Shown in pieces: positions 30,842-42,225 of a stretch of 64,000 nucleotides of DNA (its first letter is position 1; every line of letters begins with the position of its first letter). The notes under the pieces were generated by a model. That model was not told the origin of the DNA, did no database searches, and was given only the letters and a program-made list of their open reading frames with translations. The position numbers and the translations under genes are program-made. The stretch spans positions 186,001 to 250,000 of the forward strand of contig JACVCB010000001.1 of NCBI GenBank assembly GCA_016742255.1, given 5' to 3'. This stretch comes from Leptospira sp. (GTDB lineage: Bacteria; Spirochaetota; Leptospiria; Leptospirales; Leptospiraceae).

Positions 30842-32895
30842 TGGGACTTTATCAAGATATAAAGGACAAACAAGAGTTATTCGATGCAGTCCAAAAAAGA
30901 CTCGGTTCCGAAAAAGCACAACTTATCGAAAAAGCTTATCACATTGCCAATAAAATGCATGAAGGACAAAAAAGGCTTTCTGGCGAACCATATATCATCC
31001 ATCCAATGAATGTTGCTTCTGTATTGGATGACTTAGGTCTAGATGAAAGGGCAATCGCTGCAGGATTATTGCATGATGTTGTAGAGGATACAAGTTACAC
31101 CAAAGAAGATATGGCTAGAGAGTTTGGTGAGGATATTGCCGCTCTTGTAGAAGGTGTTACAAAAATTTCCGAAATTAAATCACAATCGAAAGAAACAGAA
31201 GCAGCAGAAAACATTCGAAAGATGTTACTTGCTACGATAAAAGATGTACGTGTGATGTTAATTAAACTGGCAGATAAAACACATAATGTCAGAACGTTAA
31301 AATTCCAACCAGAAGAGAAACAGAAACGTATCGCCAAAGAAGTGTTATCTTTGTATGCTCCCATTGCGGGAAGACTCGGTGTTTACAAGGTAAAATTTGA
31401 ATTGGAAGATTTAGCCTTTCAGTCTTTGCATCCAGAAGAATACCAAGAAATCAAAAAAAGAGTTTCGGCTAAAAAATCGGAACGTGATGAATACATTGAA
31501 AAAATTAAAATTATATTAAAACAACGATTAGCAGAAATCAATATTGATGCAAGGATAGACGGAAGGGCCAAACATTTTTACTCAATTTATCGTAAGATGG
31601 TAACCAAGGAAAAATCTTTTTCTGAAATTTTTGATCTTCGTGCCGTTCGAATCATTGCAAATGAAATCAAAGATTGTTATGGTGTACTTGGAATCGTACA
31701 TACCTTATGGACTCCAATTCCTGGAAGATTCAAAGATTATATTGCCACTCCCAAAACAAACCTATACCAATCTTTACATACAACTGTGTTTGGACCCGAT
31801 GGTCGTCCTATGGAAGTACAAATTCGTACAAAAGAGATGAATGCCATAGCTGAAAACGGAGTGGCTGCTCATTGGGCATACAAAGAATCGACTAACCTTT
31901 CTCGTTCCTCGGTTATCTTACAAAATGGTGTGGAAAATGCCTTCCGCATGAAATGGTTGGAGATATTGAAATCTTGGCAAGATCCAAGTTTAGACTCAAA
32001 AGAGTTTATGGAAGAACTCCAATATGACCTTCATGAAGATGAGGTTTTTGTTTTCACACCAAAAGGTGAAATCATCGAAATGCCAAAAGGTGCAACGGTT
32101 TTGGACTATGCATTTCGTATACACACTGATGTAGGCCTACACGCGCGTGGTGGCAAAGTGAATGGTAGGATGGTTACACTTCGTACGGAATTGAAGTCGG
32201 GTGACCAAGTAGAAATCATTACAGAAAAAAATTCGAAACCATCACCAATTTGGCTTCGGATTGTGAAAACCTCTGGCGCCAGACAAAAGTTACGTGCCTA
32301 TTTTCGAAAACTCCAGGAAGATTCCCAAAAAGAAACCATTGGTTCTGTTTTAGAAGCTTCCAATCCAACCTTTGATGAAAATACGATCAAAGAAATCAAA
32401 AAAGTTAAGATTAAAAAACCGACAAAACCGAACCAAAACCAAGAAGAATCAAAAGAGTTTGGGATATCGGTTGCTGGTTGGAATGATGTACCAGTTCGAG
32501 TTGCCTCTTGTTGTACACCAATTCCAGGGGATGAAATCATTGGTTTTATCACACGTGGAAGAGGGGTTAGCGTTCACAAAAAAGACTGCACAACTGCAAC
32601 CAAACAGTTAGAGTGGATGAAAACTATTCCCGTTCGTTGGGAAGGACCAGGGGAGCCAATCCCAATTCAAATAGAAGTCCGTGCCAAAGACGTACAAGGA
32701 ATTTATCTATCGATGGTGGAGTCTATTTCGAGTACGGAAACTAATATATTGGAGGCAGGTGCTTCTTCACATCCAAATGGTACACTTACCGCCAAATTCA
32801 TGTTAGAAGTTGATCACTTAGACCAACTAAAAGAAATATTAGAAAATTTGAGAATGATCCAAGGTGTTGTGTTTGCCGAAAGGGTTAAAAAGTAA
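30841..32895 (+). CDS. rel: Bifunctional (p)ppGpp synthetase/hydrolase Rel
   Basis: A 684-residue long RSH protein controlling the stringent response. The N-terminal HD hydrolase domain is intact (HDVVEDT near residue 80), followed by the synthetase domain (DLRAVRIIANEIKDCYGVLG, DYIATPKTNLYQSLHTTVFG), a TGS domain (VFVFTPKGEIIEMPKGATVL) and a C-terminal ACT domain. With both catalytic sites apparently complete it likely makes and degrades the alarmone. The 3' end overlaps the GH13 gene by 11 bases. Confidence 0.95.
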   Translation: MGLYQDIKDKQELFDAVQKRLGSEKAQLIEKAYHIANKMHEGQKRLSGEPYIIHPMNVASVLDDLGLDERAIAAGLLHDVVEDTSYTKEDMAREFGEDIAALVEGVTKISEIKSQSKETEAAENIRKMLLATIKDVRVMLIKLADKTHNVRTLKFQPEEKQKRIAKEVLSLYAPIAGRLGVYKVKFELEDLAFQSLHPEEYQEIKKRVSAKKSERDEYIEKIKIILKQRLAEINIDARIDGRAKHFYSIYRKMVTKEKSFSEIFDLRAVRIIANEIKDCYGVLGIVHTLWTPIPGRFKDYIATPKTNLYQSLHTTVFGPDGRPMEVQIRTKEMNAIAENGVAAHWAYKESTNLSRSSVILQNGVENAFRMKWLEILKSWQDPSLDSKEFMEELQYDLHEDEVFVFTPKGEIIEMPKGATVLDYAFRIHTDVGLHARGGKVNGRMVTLRTELKSGDQVEIITEKNSKPSPIWLRIVKTSGARQKLRAYFRKLQEDSQKETIGSVLEASNPTFDENTIKEIKKVKIKKPTKPNQNQEESKEFGISVAGWNDVPVRVASCCTPIPGDEIIGFITRGRGVSVHKKDCTTATKQLEWMKTIPVRWEGPGEPIPIQIEVRAKDVQGIYLSMVESISSTETNILEAGASSHPNGTLTAKFMLEVDHLDQLKEILENLRMIQGVVFAERVKK

Positions 32896-34291
32896 ACCAC
32901 TGTAACTCATTAGGTTCTAATTTGAAATACATTCCTTCTTTTTGAGGTTTGCCTTGCGGGTAAATCTGATTCGAAACAATATTGATTACTGTTTCTTGAT
33001 ACTGTATTTTTTCCTCATAAGGAATCCATCCTGAACAAGGTACTTGGTTGTAATTCCAAAGGAATAGTTCTGTCTGATTGTTTGAGATCAGTAACCTCAT
33101 AAAAACAGGCAATTGGTTCATTTCCGAATAATTTACAGTTTGGTATTCCATCAGATTGGAACGTTTGGAGAATGTGCTGAAGGCTCTTTTGTAAAATTCT
33201 TCAATGTCTCTGTCAAATGGTTCTTCATCTACTTTTTTCAATTGGACAGGAATTTTTTTGAGAGAACCAGTTTCTTGTCCATCAAAAAGAAGTAGTATGC
33301 CTGGTAAACACGATAATAAACTAAAGTATGTTTTGGAATGTTCGCCAAATGTATGTTTGGCTCTGTTTTCGTCGTGGTTTTCCAGAAAACGAATTAGGTT
33401 TGGTTTTGATATTTGTCCAGTTTCATTTGAAATAAGTTCTGCTACCTGCTCGAATCGATGATGCACCAAATCGTCATAAAGTGATTTATCATATGTAGCA
33501 TCAAAACCTAGTGAACGTAATGTAGCATCCAATCCCCAATACACTTCTGCATAAAATCGAAAATGTGGGAATTCACTTTTGACGGAATGAATCACCTTAT
33601 CCCAGTGGTATACGGATCGTTTCCCATGAGTTTTTTCAAATACATCAGGTAAAGGTAACATTGCCATATCGCATCTAACACCATCACAGTGTTTGGCGAT
33701 CCTTTTTAAGATTTGAATGTGGCAGTTTTCTACTTCAGGGTTTGAAAAATCCCATTGGATTGTGTCCGTCCATCCATCAAAATATGGATCTTTGCCATGT
33801 TTGTAACGATTTCCATTTGGGTGTAAAAAACTATTTTGATCTTCTTCTGTAAGGAATGATTTGAGAAATAAATTAGGAAATTCGGAAACCAGTGGTGAAT
33901 CAATTGCCATATGGTTGGGTACAAAATCGAGAATGAGTTTTTTGTTTTTGGATTGGAACCATTCGTATATTGCTGTTAGGTCTGTATCTCCACCGATCAG
34001 AGGGTCCAAGTTGTATTCATAAATGGAATAGGGAGATCCGTAAATATCAGTGTTTGCCAGTTGTGATCTGACAGCATGGTAACCTGGTTTTAGTTCAGGC
34101 ATTGTTTGAGCGATTCTTTGTGAGCTTGGACTATTTTTCCAAACTCCCATAAGCCAAATTTCATCTGCCCAAGCAAAGGGAGTTTTTTTTTCTAATTCAT
34201 TGAAAATTACAGGAAGTTGTTCCCCCTTTTTTCCACAAAAAAGCCTTGAGCCTATCTCGTACAAATGGATTTGATGGAAGGGATGTTTCAT
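32885..34291 (-). CDS. GH13 alpha-amylase-family enzyme
   Basis: A 468-residue cytosolic enzyme (no signal peptide) with the GH13 motifs: region I DFVPNH, region II DGVRCDMA (nucleophile Asp), region III AEVYW (acid/base Glu) and region IV FLENHDE. The C-terminus is short, with little room for extra carbohydrate-binding domains. Substrate is uncertain; sucrose or trehalose-type activity, or maltodextrin hydrolysis, is possible. The gene is head-to-head with the OppA-like gene and convergent with rel, overlapping its end by 11 bases. Confidence 0.85.
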   Translation of the reverse strand: MKHPFHQIHLYEIGSRLFCGKKGEQLPVIFNELEKKTPFAWADEIWLMGVWKNSPSSQRIAQTMPELKPGYHAVRSQLANTDIYGSPYSIYEYNLDPLIGGDTDLTAIYEWFQSKNKKLILDFVPNHMAIDSPLVSEFPNLFLKSFLTEEDQNSFLHPNGNRYKHGKDPYFDGWTDTIQWDFSNPEVENCHIQILKRIAKHCDGVRCDMAMLPLPDVFEKTHGKRSVYHWDKVIHSVKSEFPHFRFYAEVYWGLDATLRSLGFDATYDKSLYDDLVHHRFEQVAELISNETGQISKPNLIRFLENHDENRAKHTFGEHSKTYFSLLSCLPGILLLFDGQETGSLKKIPVQLKKVDEEPFDRDIEEFYKRAFSTFSKRSNLMEYQTVNYSEMNQLPVFMRLLISNNQTELFLWNYNQVPCSGWIPYEEKIQYQETVINIVSNQIYPQGKPQKEGMYFKLEPNELQWFTF

Positions 34292-34309
34292 AAATTAGTT
34301 CAATACCAT

Positions 34310-36130
34310 ATGGTTCGTTCCCAAGTAATCAAGTTTGTTTTGGTAGGTTTTACCTGTCTTTTACCAATTCTTTTCTTTCAAAATTGTTCAGAAGAGGACA
34401 ATAAAGAAAGCCTGAGTCGTGTGCTTGACCTTCCTTGGGAAGGTGATCCAAATTCCATACCCAAAGCCTTACAACTGAAAAATCCTGTCGCAGACCCAAA
34501 GGCTAAAAAGGGAGGTAGGATACGGATTTACTCTCACCAATTTCCAAAATCATTGAACTATTATTTAGACCAGTTCACGACAACTGCAAGAATTTTCACA
34601 AGTTTATACGAACCTCTCACTGCTTACCATCCACTTACATTGGAAACCATCCCACACCTTGCAAAGGAATGGAAAATATCTTCAGACAAAAAGAAATTCA
34701 CTTTTTATTTGGATCCCAATGCACGTTGGTCTGATGGGAAACCTGTTACAGCAGATGATGTCATTTTTACTTATGATACAATCATGAATCCCAAAAATGG
34801 AACTGCAGTTTTTAGGATTTCTCTTTCACGTTTTTTAAAACCAGTTAAAGTCGATGACCTAACAGTTGTTTTTGAGGCAAAAGAAGTTCATTGGAATAAT
34901 TTTAATGATATCGCATCGTCCATCTTCATTTTACCAAAACATCATTTTGAAGGGAAAGATTTTAATAAAGAAAATATGGAATTTCCTATTGTTTCTGGTC
35001 CATATAAAATAACTGAAGTCAAAAAGAACCGATACATCAAATTAGAAAGAAGAGGAGATTGGTGGCAAAGGGCTTATCCGTTTAACGAAGGTCGAAACAA
35101 TTTTGATCAAATTGTATACAAAGTTTATAATGAAGAAGCAGTCGCGTTACAAGCATTCAAAAAAGGTGATATCGACATTTATCCTGTTTATTCTGCATTT
35201 GTATGGGTTGAAGAAGCAAAAGGGGAAGCTTTTGATCAAAATTGGATCGCTAAACAAAGGATTTTTAATTTAAAACCAATTGGATTCCAAGGTTGGGCAA
35301 TGAACTCACGAAGATCTATATTTGCTGATAAACGAGTGAGAGAAGCGATGAACTTACTTGTGGATCGAAAATTAATGATCGATAAACTAGCATATGGTGA
35401 ATATGATCCAACAAATAGTTATTATCCAGATTTTTATCTAGGTGGTGAAAAAAATCCAAACATTCCAACAGAGTTTAATATTGAAAAGGCGAGGAAGTTA
35501 TTAGCTGAAGCTGGTTGGAAACCTAATTCGGAAGGGATTTTGGAAAAAGATGGAAAACCATTCCAGTTTTCAATCCTTGATCGAGATAAAAAAACTGAAA
35601 AATATTTTACTGTGTTTCTAGAAAAAGCCAAAGAAGTGGGTATCCGAGCATCGATTGATACATTGGATTTGGCTGCTTGGAGTGAACGAGTTGATAAATA
35701 TGATTTTGATATGACTTGGGCTGCTTGGGGCTCCGGGATCTTTAAAGATCCTGAATCTCAATGGTTATCAAAGTATGCAGATGAAGAAGGGCAACCCAAT
35801 TTACCTGGACTAAAATTACCAGAAGTGGACAAACTGATTGAAAAACAAAAAACGGAATTTTCAGTATCCAAACGAAACGAGATTCTCAAACAAATTGATC
35901 GAGTTGTTTATAAAGAATATCCATATGTATTACTTTGGCATTTGCCAAGTACGCGACTTTTGTATTGGCAAAAATATGGAATGCCTAGTTTACCACTTGG
36001 TAAATATGGAGATGAGAGTTTTTCATCTGATTACTGGTGGTATGATGAAGAAAAAGATAAAAAATTGACTGAAAGCCTTTCTAAAAAAGAAAAGTTTTTA
36101 GATTACGAAGCCATTGTTCGTTGGAAGTAA
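34310..36130 (+). CDS. Oligopeptide ABC transporter substrate-binding lipoprotein (SBP family 5)
   Basis: A 606-residue periplasmic lipoprotein of the OppA/DppA family. From the ATG at 34310 the leader is basic then hydrophobic, ending in a lipobox-like FFQNC. An open frame begins at 34265 and would overlap the divergent GH13 start; neither start has a clear Shine-Dalgarno. The body carries PHLAKEWKISSDKKKFTFYL, WSDGKPVTADDVIFTYD and AEAGWKPNSEGILEKDGKPF, standard for this family. No permease or ATPase genes are nearby, so they are either elsewhere or the protein serves another role. The next gene begins 9 bases later. Confidence 0.88.
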   Translation: MVRSQVIKFVLVGFTCLLPILFFQNCSEEDNKESLSRVLDLPWEGDPNSIPKALQLKNPVADPKAKKGGRIRIYSHQFPKSLNYYLDQFTTTARIFTSLYEPLTAYHPLTLETIPHLAKEWKISSDKKKFTFYLDPNARWSDGKPVTADDVIFTYDTIMNPKNGTAVFRISLSRFLKPVKVDDLTVVFEAKEVHWNNFNDIASSIFILPKHHFEGKDFNKENMEFPIVSGPYKITEVKKNRYIKLERRGDWWQRAYPFNEGRNNFDQIVYKVYNEEAVALQAFKKGDIDIYPVYSAFVWVEEAKGEAFDQNWIAKQRIFNLKPIGFQGWAMNSRRSIFADKRVREAMNLLVDRKLMIDKLAYGEYDPTNSYYPDFYLGGEKNPNIPTEFNIEKARKLLAEAGWKPNSEGILEKDGKPFQFSILDRDKKTEKYFTVFLEKAKEVGIRASIDTLDLAAWSERVDKYDFDMTWAAWGSGIFKDPESQWLSKYADEEGQPNLPGLKLPEVDKLIEKQKTEFSVSKRNEILKQIDRVVYKEYPYVLLWHLPSTRLLYWQKYGMPSLPLGKYGDESFSSDYWWYDEEKDKKLTESLSKKEKFLDYEAIVRWK

Positions 36131-36139
36131 TCTTAGTTA

Positions 36140-37222
36140 GTGGCAGATAAAAAAGGTCCAATCAAAGGGATCCGTGATCGGATCTCACAACTTTGGAATC
36201 AATATCCTAGTTGGGGGAAAATACCGCAATTTTTGGAATTGTTGGAGAAGGGTCTCGACAAAGAGCTGTTTGTTGATCCAAATAAAAATGAAGAACCCAT
36301 TCCACTGGAGGACTTACCAGTGGATGAAGTTCTCCGGAAATCTGGTTTTATTCGAAATTTATACGAGAAGTTATTCCCTGTCTCGCATGTCTTTCGAATG
36401 ACCTATCGTTACAATCGTGAATTTTTAGATAATTTTATGCCTCTGTCCTTAGATGATTATATAGGACGAGGTTCTTATAAATTTGTTTATAAACTTCCCT
36501 GGAACCAAGTTGTCAAAATCGGAAAATCAAAATTACCTTCCGATGTGATTTTTGGTTCCCTATTTAAAGAAGTGGGTAGGGATTTATCTAGATTTTTAAA
36601 ACCAGAGGAAATTGAACTTAGGGATTTTTTAAAAAAACAGACTTTTCGAGATTCTAAAAAAGATGAAATCGATTTTAAGTTCAAACGTTTAGGATTGGAA
36701 CGGTTACACTATTGGAAATTAAAATCACTGATTCCTGATTTAGTCGTACCCACTCGTTTTTTTATGGGATTACGAATGAGGAAAAATCCATTTGGTATTC
36801 CAAACGTTACTCTCACACCATGTGACCAACAACCGCTTCTTGCAGGGAAACATTTAAAAGAGTTTACCATCCGAAATGAAAAATTAGACCAAAATCCGAT
36901 TTTGGATAAACTTTTCCCAAAATGGAAATTAAATTTTGATTCTCACAGGTTTGGAGTCATTTCAAAATCAAAACTCAAAAAAATTGCAGTGGATTTTAAT
37001 CGTGTGATTGAAGTCACAAAGTATTTGGCAGAAGAAGAAAAATTAATATTTGATATCCATGCAGAAAACATCATCATCACGTTACCTGATTTTGAATTAA
37101 AAATTTTTGACTTTCATGTATTTGACGACTATCTTTATGAACCTTCATTAGAAAATCCTACTCCTGAGATGGACCACATCCTAATCATTGAAGAATTTAT
37201 CAAATCATTTGAATTGGATTAG
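36140..37222 (+). CDS. Protein-kinase-fold-like protein of unknown function
   Basis: A 360-residue cytosolic protein I cannot name. Three blocks look like a protein-kinase or aminoglycoside-phosphotransferase fold: a glycine-rich loop IGRGSYKFVYK (108-118) followed by a strand with a lysine (QVVKIGK, K127), a catalytic-loop-like IHAENIII near 310 (Asp to His-Ala-Glu, with Asn kept), and a DFH segment (IFDFHVFDD) in the place of DFG. The first 95 residues are helical and charged. The start is GTG. It sits between the OppA-like gene and a membrane glycosyltransferase-like gene, which might suggest a role in modifying a sugar or lipid. Confidence 0.5.
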   Translation: MADKKGPIKGIRDRISQLWNQYPSWGKIPQFLELLEKGLDKELFVDPNKNEEPIPLEDLPVDEVLRKSGFIRNLYEKLFPVSHVFRMTYRYNREFLDNFMPLSLDDYIGRGSYKFVYKLPWNQVVKIGKSKLPSDVIFGSLFKEVGRDLSRFLKPEEIELRDFLKKQTFRDSKKDEIDFKFKRLGLERLHYWKLKSLIPDLVVPTRFFMGLRMRKNPFGIPNVTLTPCDQQPLLAGKHLKEFTIRNEKLDQNPILDKLFPKWKLNFDSHRFGVISKSKLKKIAVDFNRVIEVTKYLAEEEKLIFDIHAENIIITLPDFELKIFDFHVFDDYLYEPSLENPTPEMDHILIIEEFIKSFELD

Positions 37223-37225
37223 TCC

Positions 37226-38794
37226 ATGTTGGATTTAAAACGTAATTTTATTTCTTATTATCTATTAGCAGCCCTGATGTTTTTGTATGCGATTTACCAA
37301 GCATACCACTGGAGATGGATTTGTGATGATGCCTATATTAGTTTTGTATATGCTAGAAATTTCTTCGAAGGGAATGGGTTGGTATTTAATCTTGGGGAAA
37401 AAGTAGAAGGATATACGAATTTTCTTTGGACTCTCTATTTATCGCTTGGTTATTTTGTAGGTATTAAACCACAACTGTTGTCTGTATTCACAGGAATCTT
37501 TTTTTATATTCTAATATTGTGTTTGTTTTTTAGTGCTGAAAATAAAATTTCCTTTGGTAATATTTACCCACTCCTCATTGTCCATTTGGCATTTTTATTC
37601 CACTTATACATATTCGCTAGTTCGGGTTTGGAAACTTCTGTATTTACCTTTTTTTTAAGTTGGGGATTGTTACTTTGGGAAAAACAAAACAAACGAGTGT
37701 TTGTCGTTTTTTTTCTCGCAGCCCTCATTCGCCCTGAAGGGGCTTTGTTTTTGGTGTTCGCATCACTGGATTGGATACGAAAAAAACAGTTTAAAGAACC
37801 TATTGTTTTTGGAGTTTTGTTTTTATTTTTTTGTGGGTTACGTTTTTTTTATTACGAAGATTTTTTTCCGAATACCTTTTATGCCAAAGGGAATAAAGGA
37901 AGTTACTTTTCACAAGGGTTCTATTATCTTTTGTATTTCTTAAGATCCTATCCATTGTTTCCGTTTCTAATTTTAATCACTGGTATTCAAATCTTTCATA
38001 TCTTTCGAACAAAAAAAGAAAATCGATTCCTTATTTATACACTCTTACTATATATCTTTTATGTGTTATATGTTGGTGGTGATTTTATGGGGAATCGGTT
38101 TTGGATTCCGATATTACCATTTTTCTCATATTTGGCCTTCCAAAGGATCCAGTTTTGGACAACCGAGTCTCAAATTGAGTCCAATCAAAAATATCGTTTT
38201 TATCTAATCTATTCCAAAAATTCGATTTTGTTTGCCTTGCTCTTTATCCTTTCTTCTGCGATTTATACCGACCCATTAAAATCCGATGGCAAACGTGTGC
38301 CTGATTGGCATGGAATTGGGGAAGAACGAATGTTTTATGAACAACTTTTAATGGATCAGAGTGGGTATGATGATGGTGCTTTAGAGAATTTTCGAGTGGC
38401 ATTTTTTGGAGCACAGGCTCATTTCATTTATTATTTGAAACCCAATTTTGCGTTTGAAGCAGAGTCAGGGCTTACTGATAAATTTTTTGCGAAAAAACAA
38501 ATTGATGTTAGGGGGAGGGTTGGTCACGAAACAAAACTTTCTTATGAGGATTTGAATTTTCGTAAAATCGATCTTTTACTTGATCATCGTCTACCTGAAT
38601 TAAATCTTCCCTTTATTACTTATAGATGGCGTTCTATGCAACTTAAGTTTTACATTTGGAATTATGATCCAATCAAAATGAATCCACTCTGCCAAAGGAA
38701 GGATTGGAACTGTGATGACCTAACGAAACGTTTTTTATCGGAAGGATTGGATTTGAAACAAATAGTCTTTTTTGGGGAAGAAGATTCAAAATGA
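37226..38794 (+). CDS. Multi-pass membrane glycosyltransferase-like protein
   Basis: A 522-residue integral membrane protein with about ten hydrophobic helices. An early loop after the first helix reads WICDDAYISFVYARNFFEGN followed by KVEGYTNFLW, a pattern shared with GT-C type (lipid-linked sugar) mannosyltransferases, where the acidic pair is catalytic. The C-terminal 150 residues are soluble and probably periplasmic. It overlaps pgeF by four bases and follows the kinase-like gene by three. Donor and acceptor are unknown. Confidence 0.7.
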   Translation: MLDLKRNFISYYLLAALMFLYAIYQAYHWRWICDDAYISFVYARNFFEGNGLVFNLGEKVEGYTNFLWTLYLSLGYFVGIKPQLLSVFTGIFFYILILCLFFSAENKISFGNIYPLLIVHLAFLFHLYIFASSGLETSVFTFFLSWGLLLWEKQNKRVFVVFFLAALIRPEGALFLVFASLDWIRKKQFKEPIVFGVLFLFFCGLRFFYYEDFFPNTFYAKGNKGSYFSQGFYYLLYFLRSYPLFPFLILITGIQIFHIFRTKKENRFLIYTLLLYIFYVLYVGGDFMGNRFWIPILPFFSYLAFQRIQFWTTESQIESNQKYRFYLIYSKNSILFALLFILSSAIYTDPLKSDGKRVPDWHGIGEERMFYEQLLMDQSGYDDGALENFRVAFFGAQAHFIYYLKPNFAFEAESGLTDKFFAKKQIDVRGRVGHETKLSYEDLNFRKIDLLLDHRLPELNLPFITYRWRSMQLKFYIWNYDPIKMNPLCQRKDWNCDDLTKRFLSEGLDLKQIVFFGEEDSK

Positions 38795-39525
38795 AACAAT
38801 CTGTATTCCTTCCGTATGGAAAGATTACCTATGGCACTTTCGGGAAAAAGGAACTTCTAGATCCGATCCAGGGAAACCAAGAGTTTCCAAAATCAGCGAA
38901 GGATTGGCTTACATATACAAGAGAGGTTTTTTCAGAAACCTATTCCAATCCATTGTATCAGATCCATAGTTTAGGACAAGTTCATGGTGATCACATTGAA
39001 AAGTTTCCTTCTGAAACAAATCAAATATCAGTTAACCAAGTGAAAGAAGGGGATGGACTTTTTTCCTTACAAAAAAACCAAGTTCTTGTGGTGCGAACTG
39101 CAGATTGTGTGCCCGTATTCCTCTATTCCACACAACGCCCGTTTGTATCGGTCCTGCATTCAGGTTGGAAAGGCACACAATTAGGAATTACTGAGAAAAT
39201 GATCGAAAAACTTATCCGTGAAGGTTATTCATTTGAGGAGTTATCTCTCGAACTAGGGCCTTATATCCAAAGGAACCATTATGAAGTGGGAGAAGATGTT
39301 GCTGTTTTATTTGCTGAATTAGGAAATGAGGTTTGTATGCCCAGAGGTGGTGGTAAGTTTCTTTTGGATGTGGGACTTGCGATTACAAAGAGAGTGGAAC
39401 AGCGCTTTGGTGAGAACATCCGAATTGTCAATCGACATACAGATGTATTCCAAAGCCCTCTCTACTTTAGTCATAGGACCAAAGAAGAGGGTCGGAATTT
39501 GAACTTTATACTTTGGGAATCTTAA
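38791..39525 (+). CDS. pgeF: Peptidoglycan editing factor PgeF (YfiH/DUF152, laccase-domain family)
   Basis: A 244-residue member of the PgeF family, which cleaves mis-incorporated amino acids (such as L-Ser) from the cell-wall precursor UDP-MurNAc. Motifs: QVHGDHIEKF, VVRTADCVPVFLYS, VLHSGWKGT, LGPYIQRNHYEVGEDV, and NRHTDVFQSPLYFSHR. The conserved His, Cys and His zinc ligands are present. It is coupled to the membrane glycosyltransferase-like gene by a 4-base overlap; the 3' end overlaps the receiver gene by 20 bases. Confidence 0.88.
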   Translation: MKQSVFLPYGKITYGTFGKKELLDPIQGNQEFPKSAKDWLTYTREVFSETYSNPLYQIHSLGQVHGDHIEKFPSETNQISVNQVKEGDGLFSLQKNQVLVVRTADCVPVFLYSTQRPFVSVLHSGWKGTQLGITEKMIEKLIREGYSFEELSLELGPYIQRNHYEVGEDVAVLFAELGNEVCMPRGGGKFLLDVGLAITKRVEQRFGENIRIVNRHTDVFQSPLYFSHRTKEEGRNLNFILWES

Positions 39526-39916
39526 TCAGAGTTTCTTTGATTTTTTCTAAGATTTTTTCCCGTTTGATGGGTTTTACAATATAGTCCATCGCTCCGTTTT
39601 CTAAAAGTGCTTTGATGACAGAAGGAGTGTTTTCTTCCGAGATAAAAAGAATCCTCGGTAATACTCCCATCTCTTTCATATCCCAAAATGCAGCATAACC
39701 ATCTACTTCTGGTAAAAAGATTTCAATGGTGACAAGGTCAATTTGTTGGCGATTTTCCTTATACAGTTTAAGAAGTTCTTTTCCCGTTTCCGCAATTCCG
39801 ATGATTTTGAAACCTTCCGATTCCAAAATCTGTTGGAGTTGTTTCGACTGAAATTTGGAATTCTCAGCAATGAGAATCTGATATGGTCTACCTGTCGGTC
39901 CTATGCCAGCTTGCAT
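39506..39916 (-). CDS. Receiver-domain protein with Glu in place of the phospho-Asp
   Basis: A 136-residue single CheY-type receiver with an N-terminal extension. The normal phospho-acceptor aspartate is replaced by E65 (in LVTIEIFLPEVDG, three residues before the Pro). The acidic pair is E18-N19 rather than Asp-Asp. The Ser (S93, in RILFISEE) and Lys (K115, DYIVKPIK) are kept. A glutamate there often mimics the phosphorylated state, so it may be permanently active, or phosphorylation-independent. No output domain is present. It is convergent with pgeF. Confidence 0.8.
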   Translation of the reverse strand: MQAGIGPTGRPYQILIAENSKFQSKQLQQILESEGFKIIGIAETGKELLKLYKENRQQIDLVTIEIFLPEVDGYAAFWDMKEMGVLPRILFISEENTPSVIKALLENGAMDYIVKPIKREKILEKIKETLIKIPKV

Positions 39917-39931
39917 GATGTTCTACGTACC

Positions 39932-42221
<2,290 letters not shown>

Positions 42222-42225
<4 letters not shown>

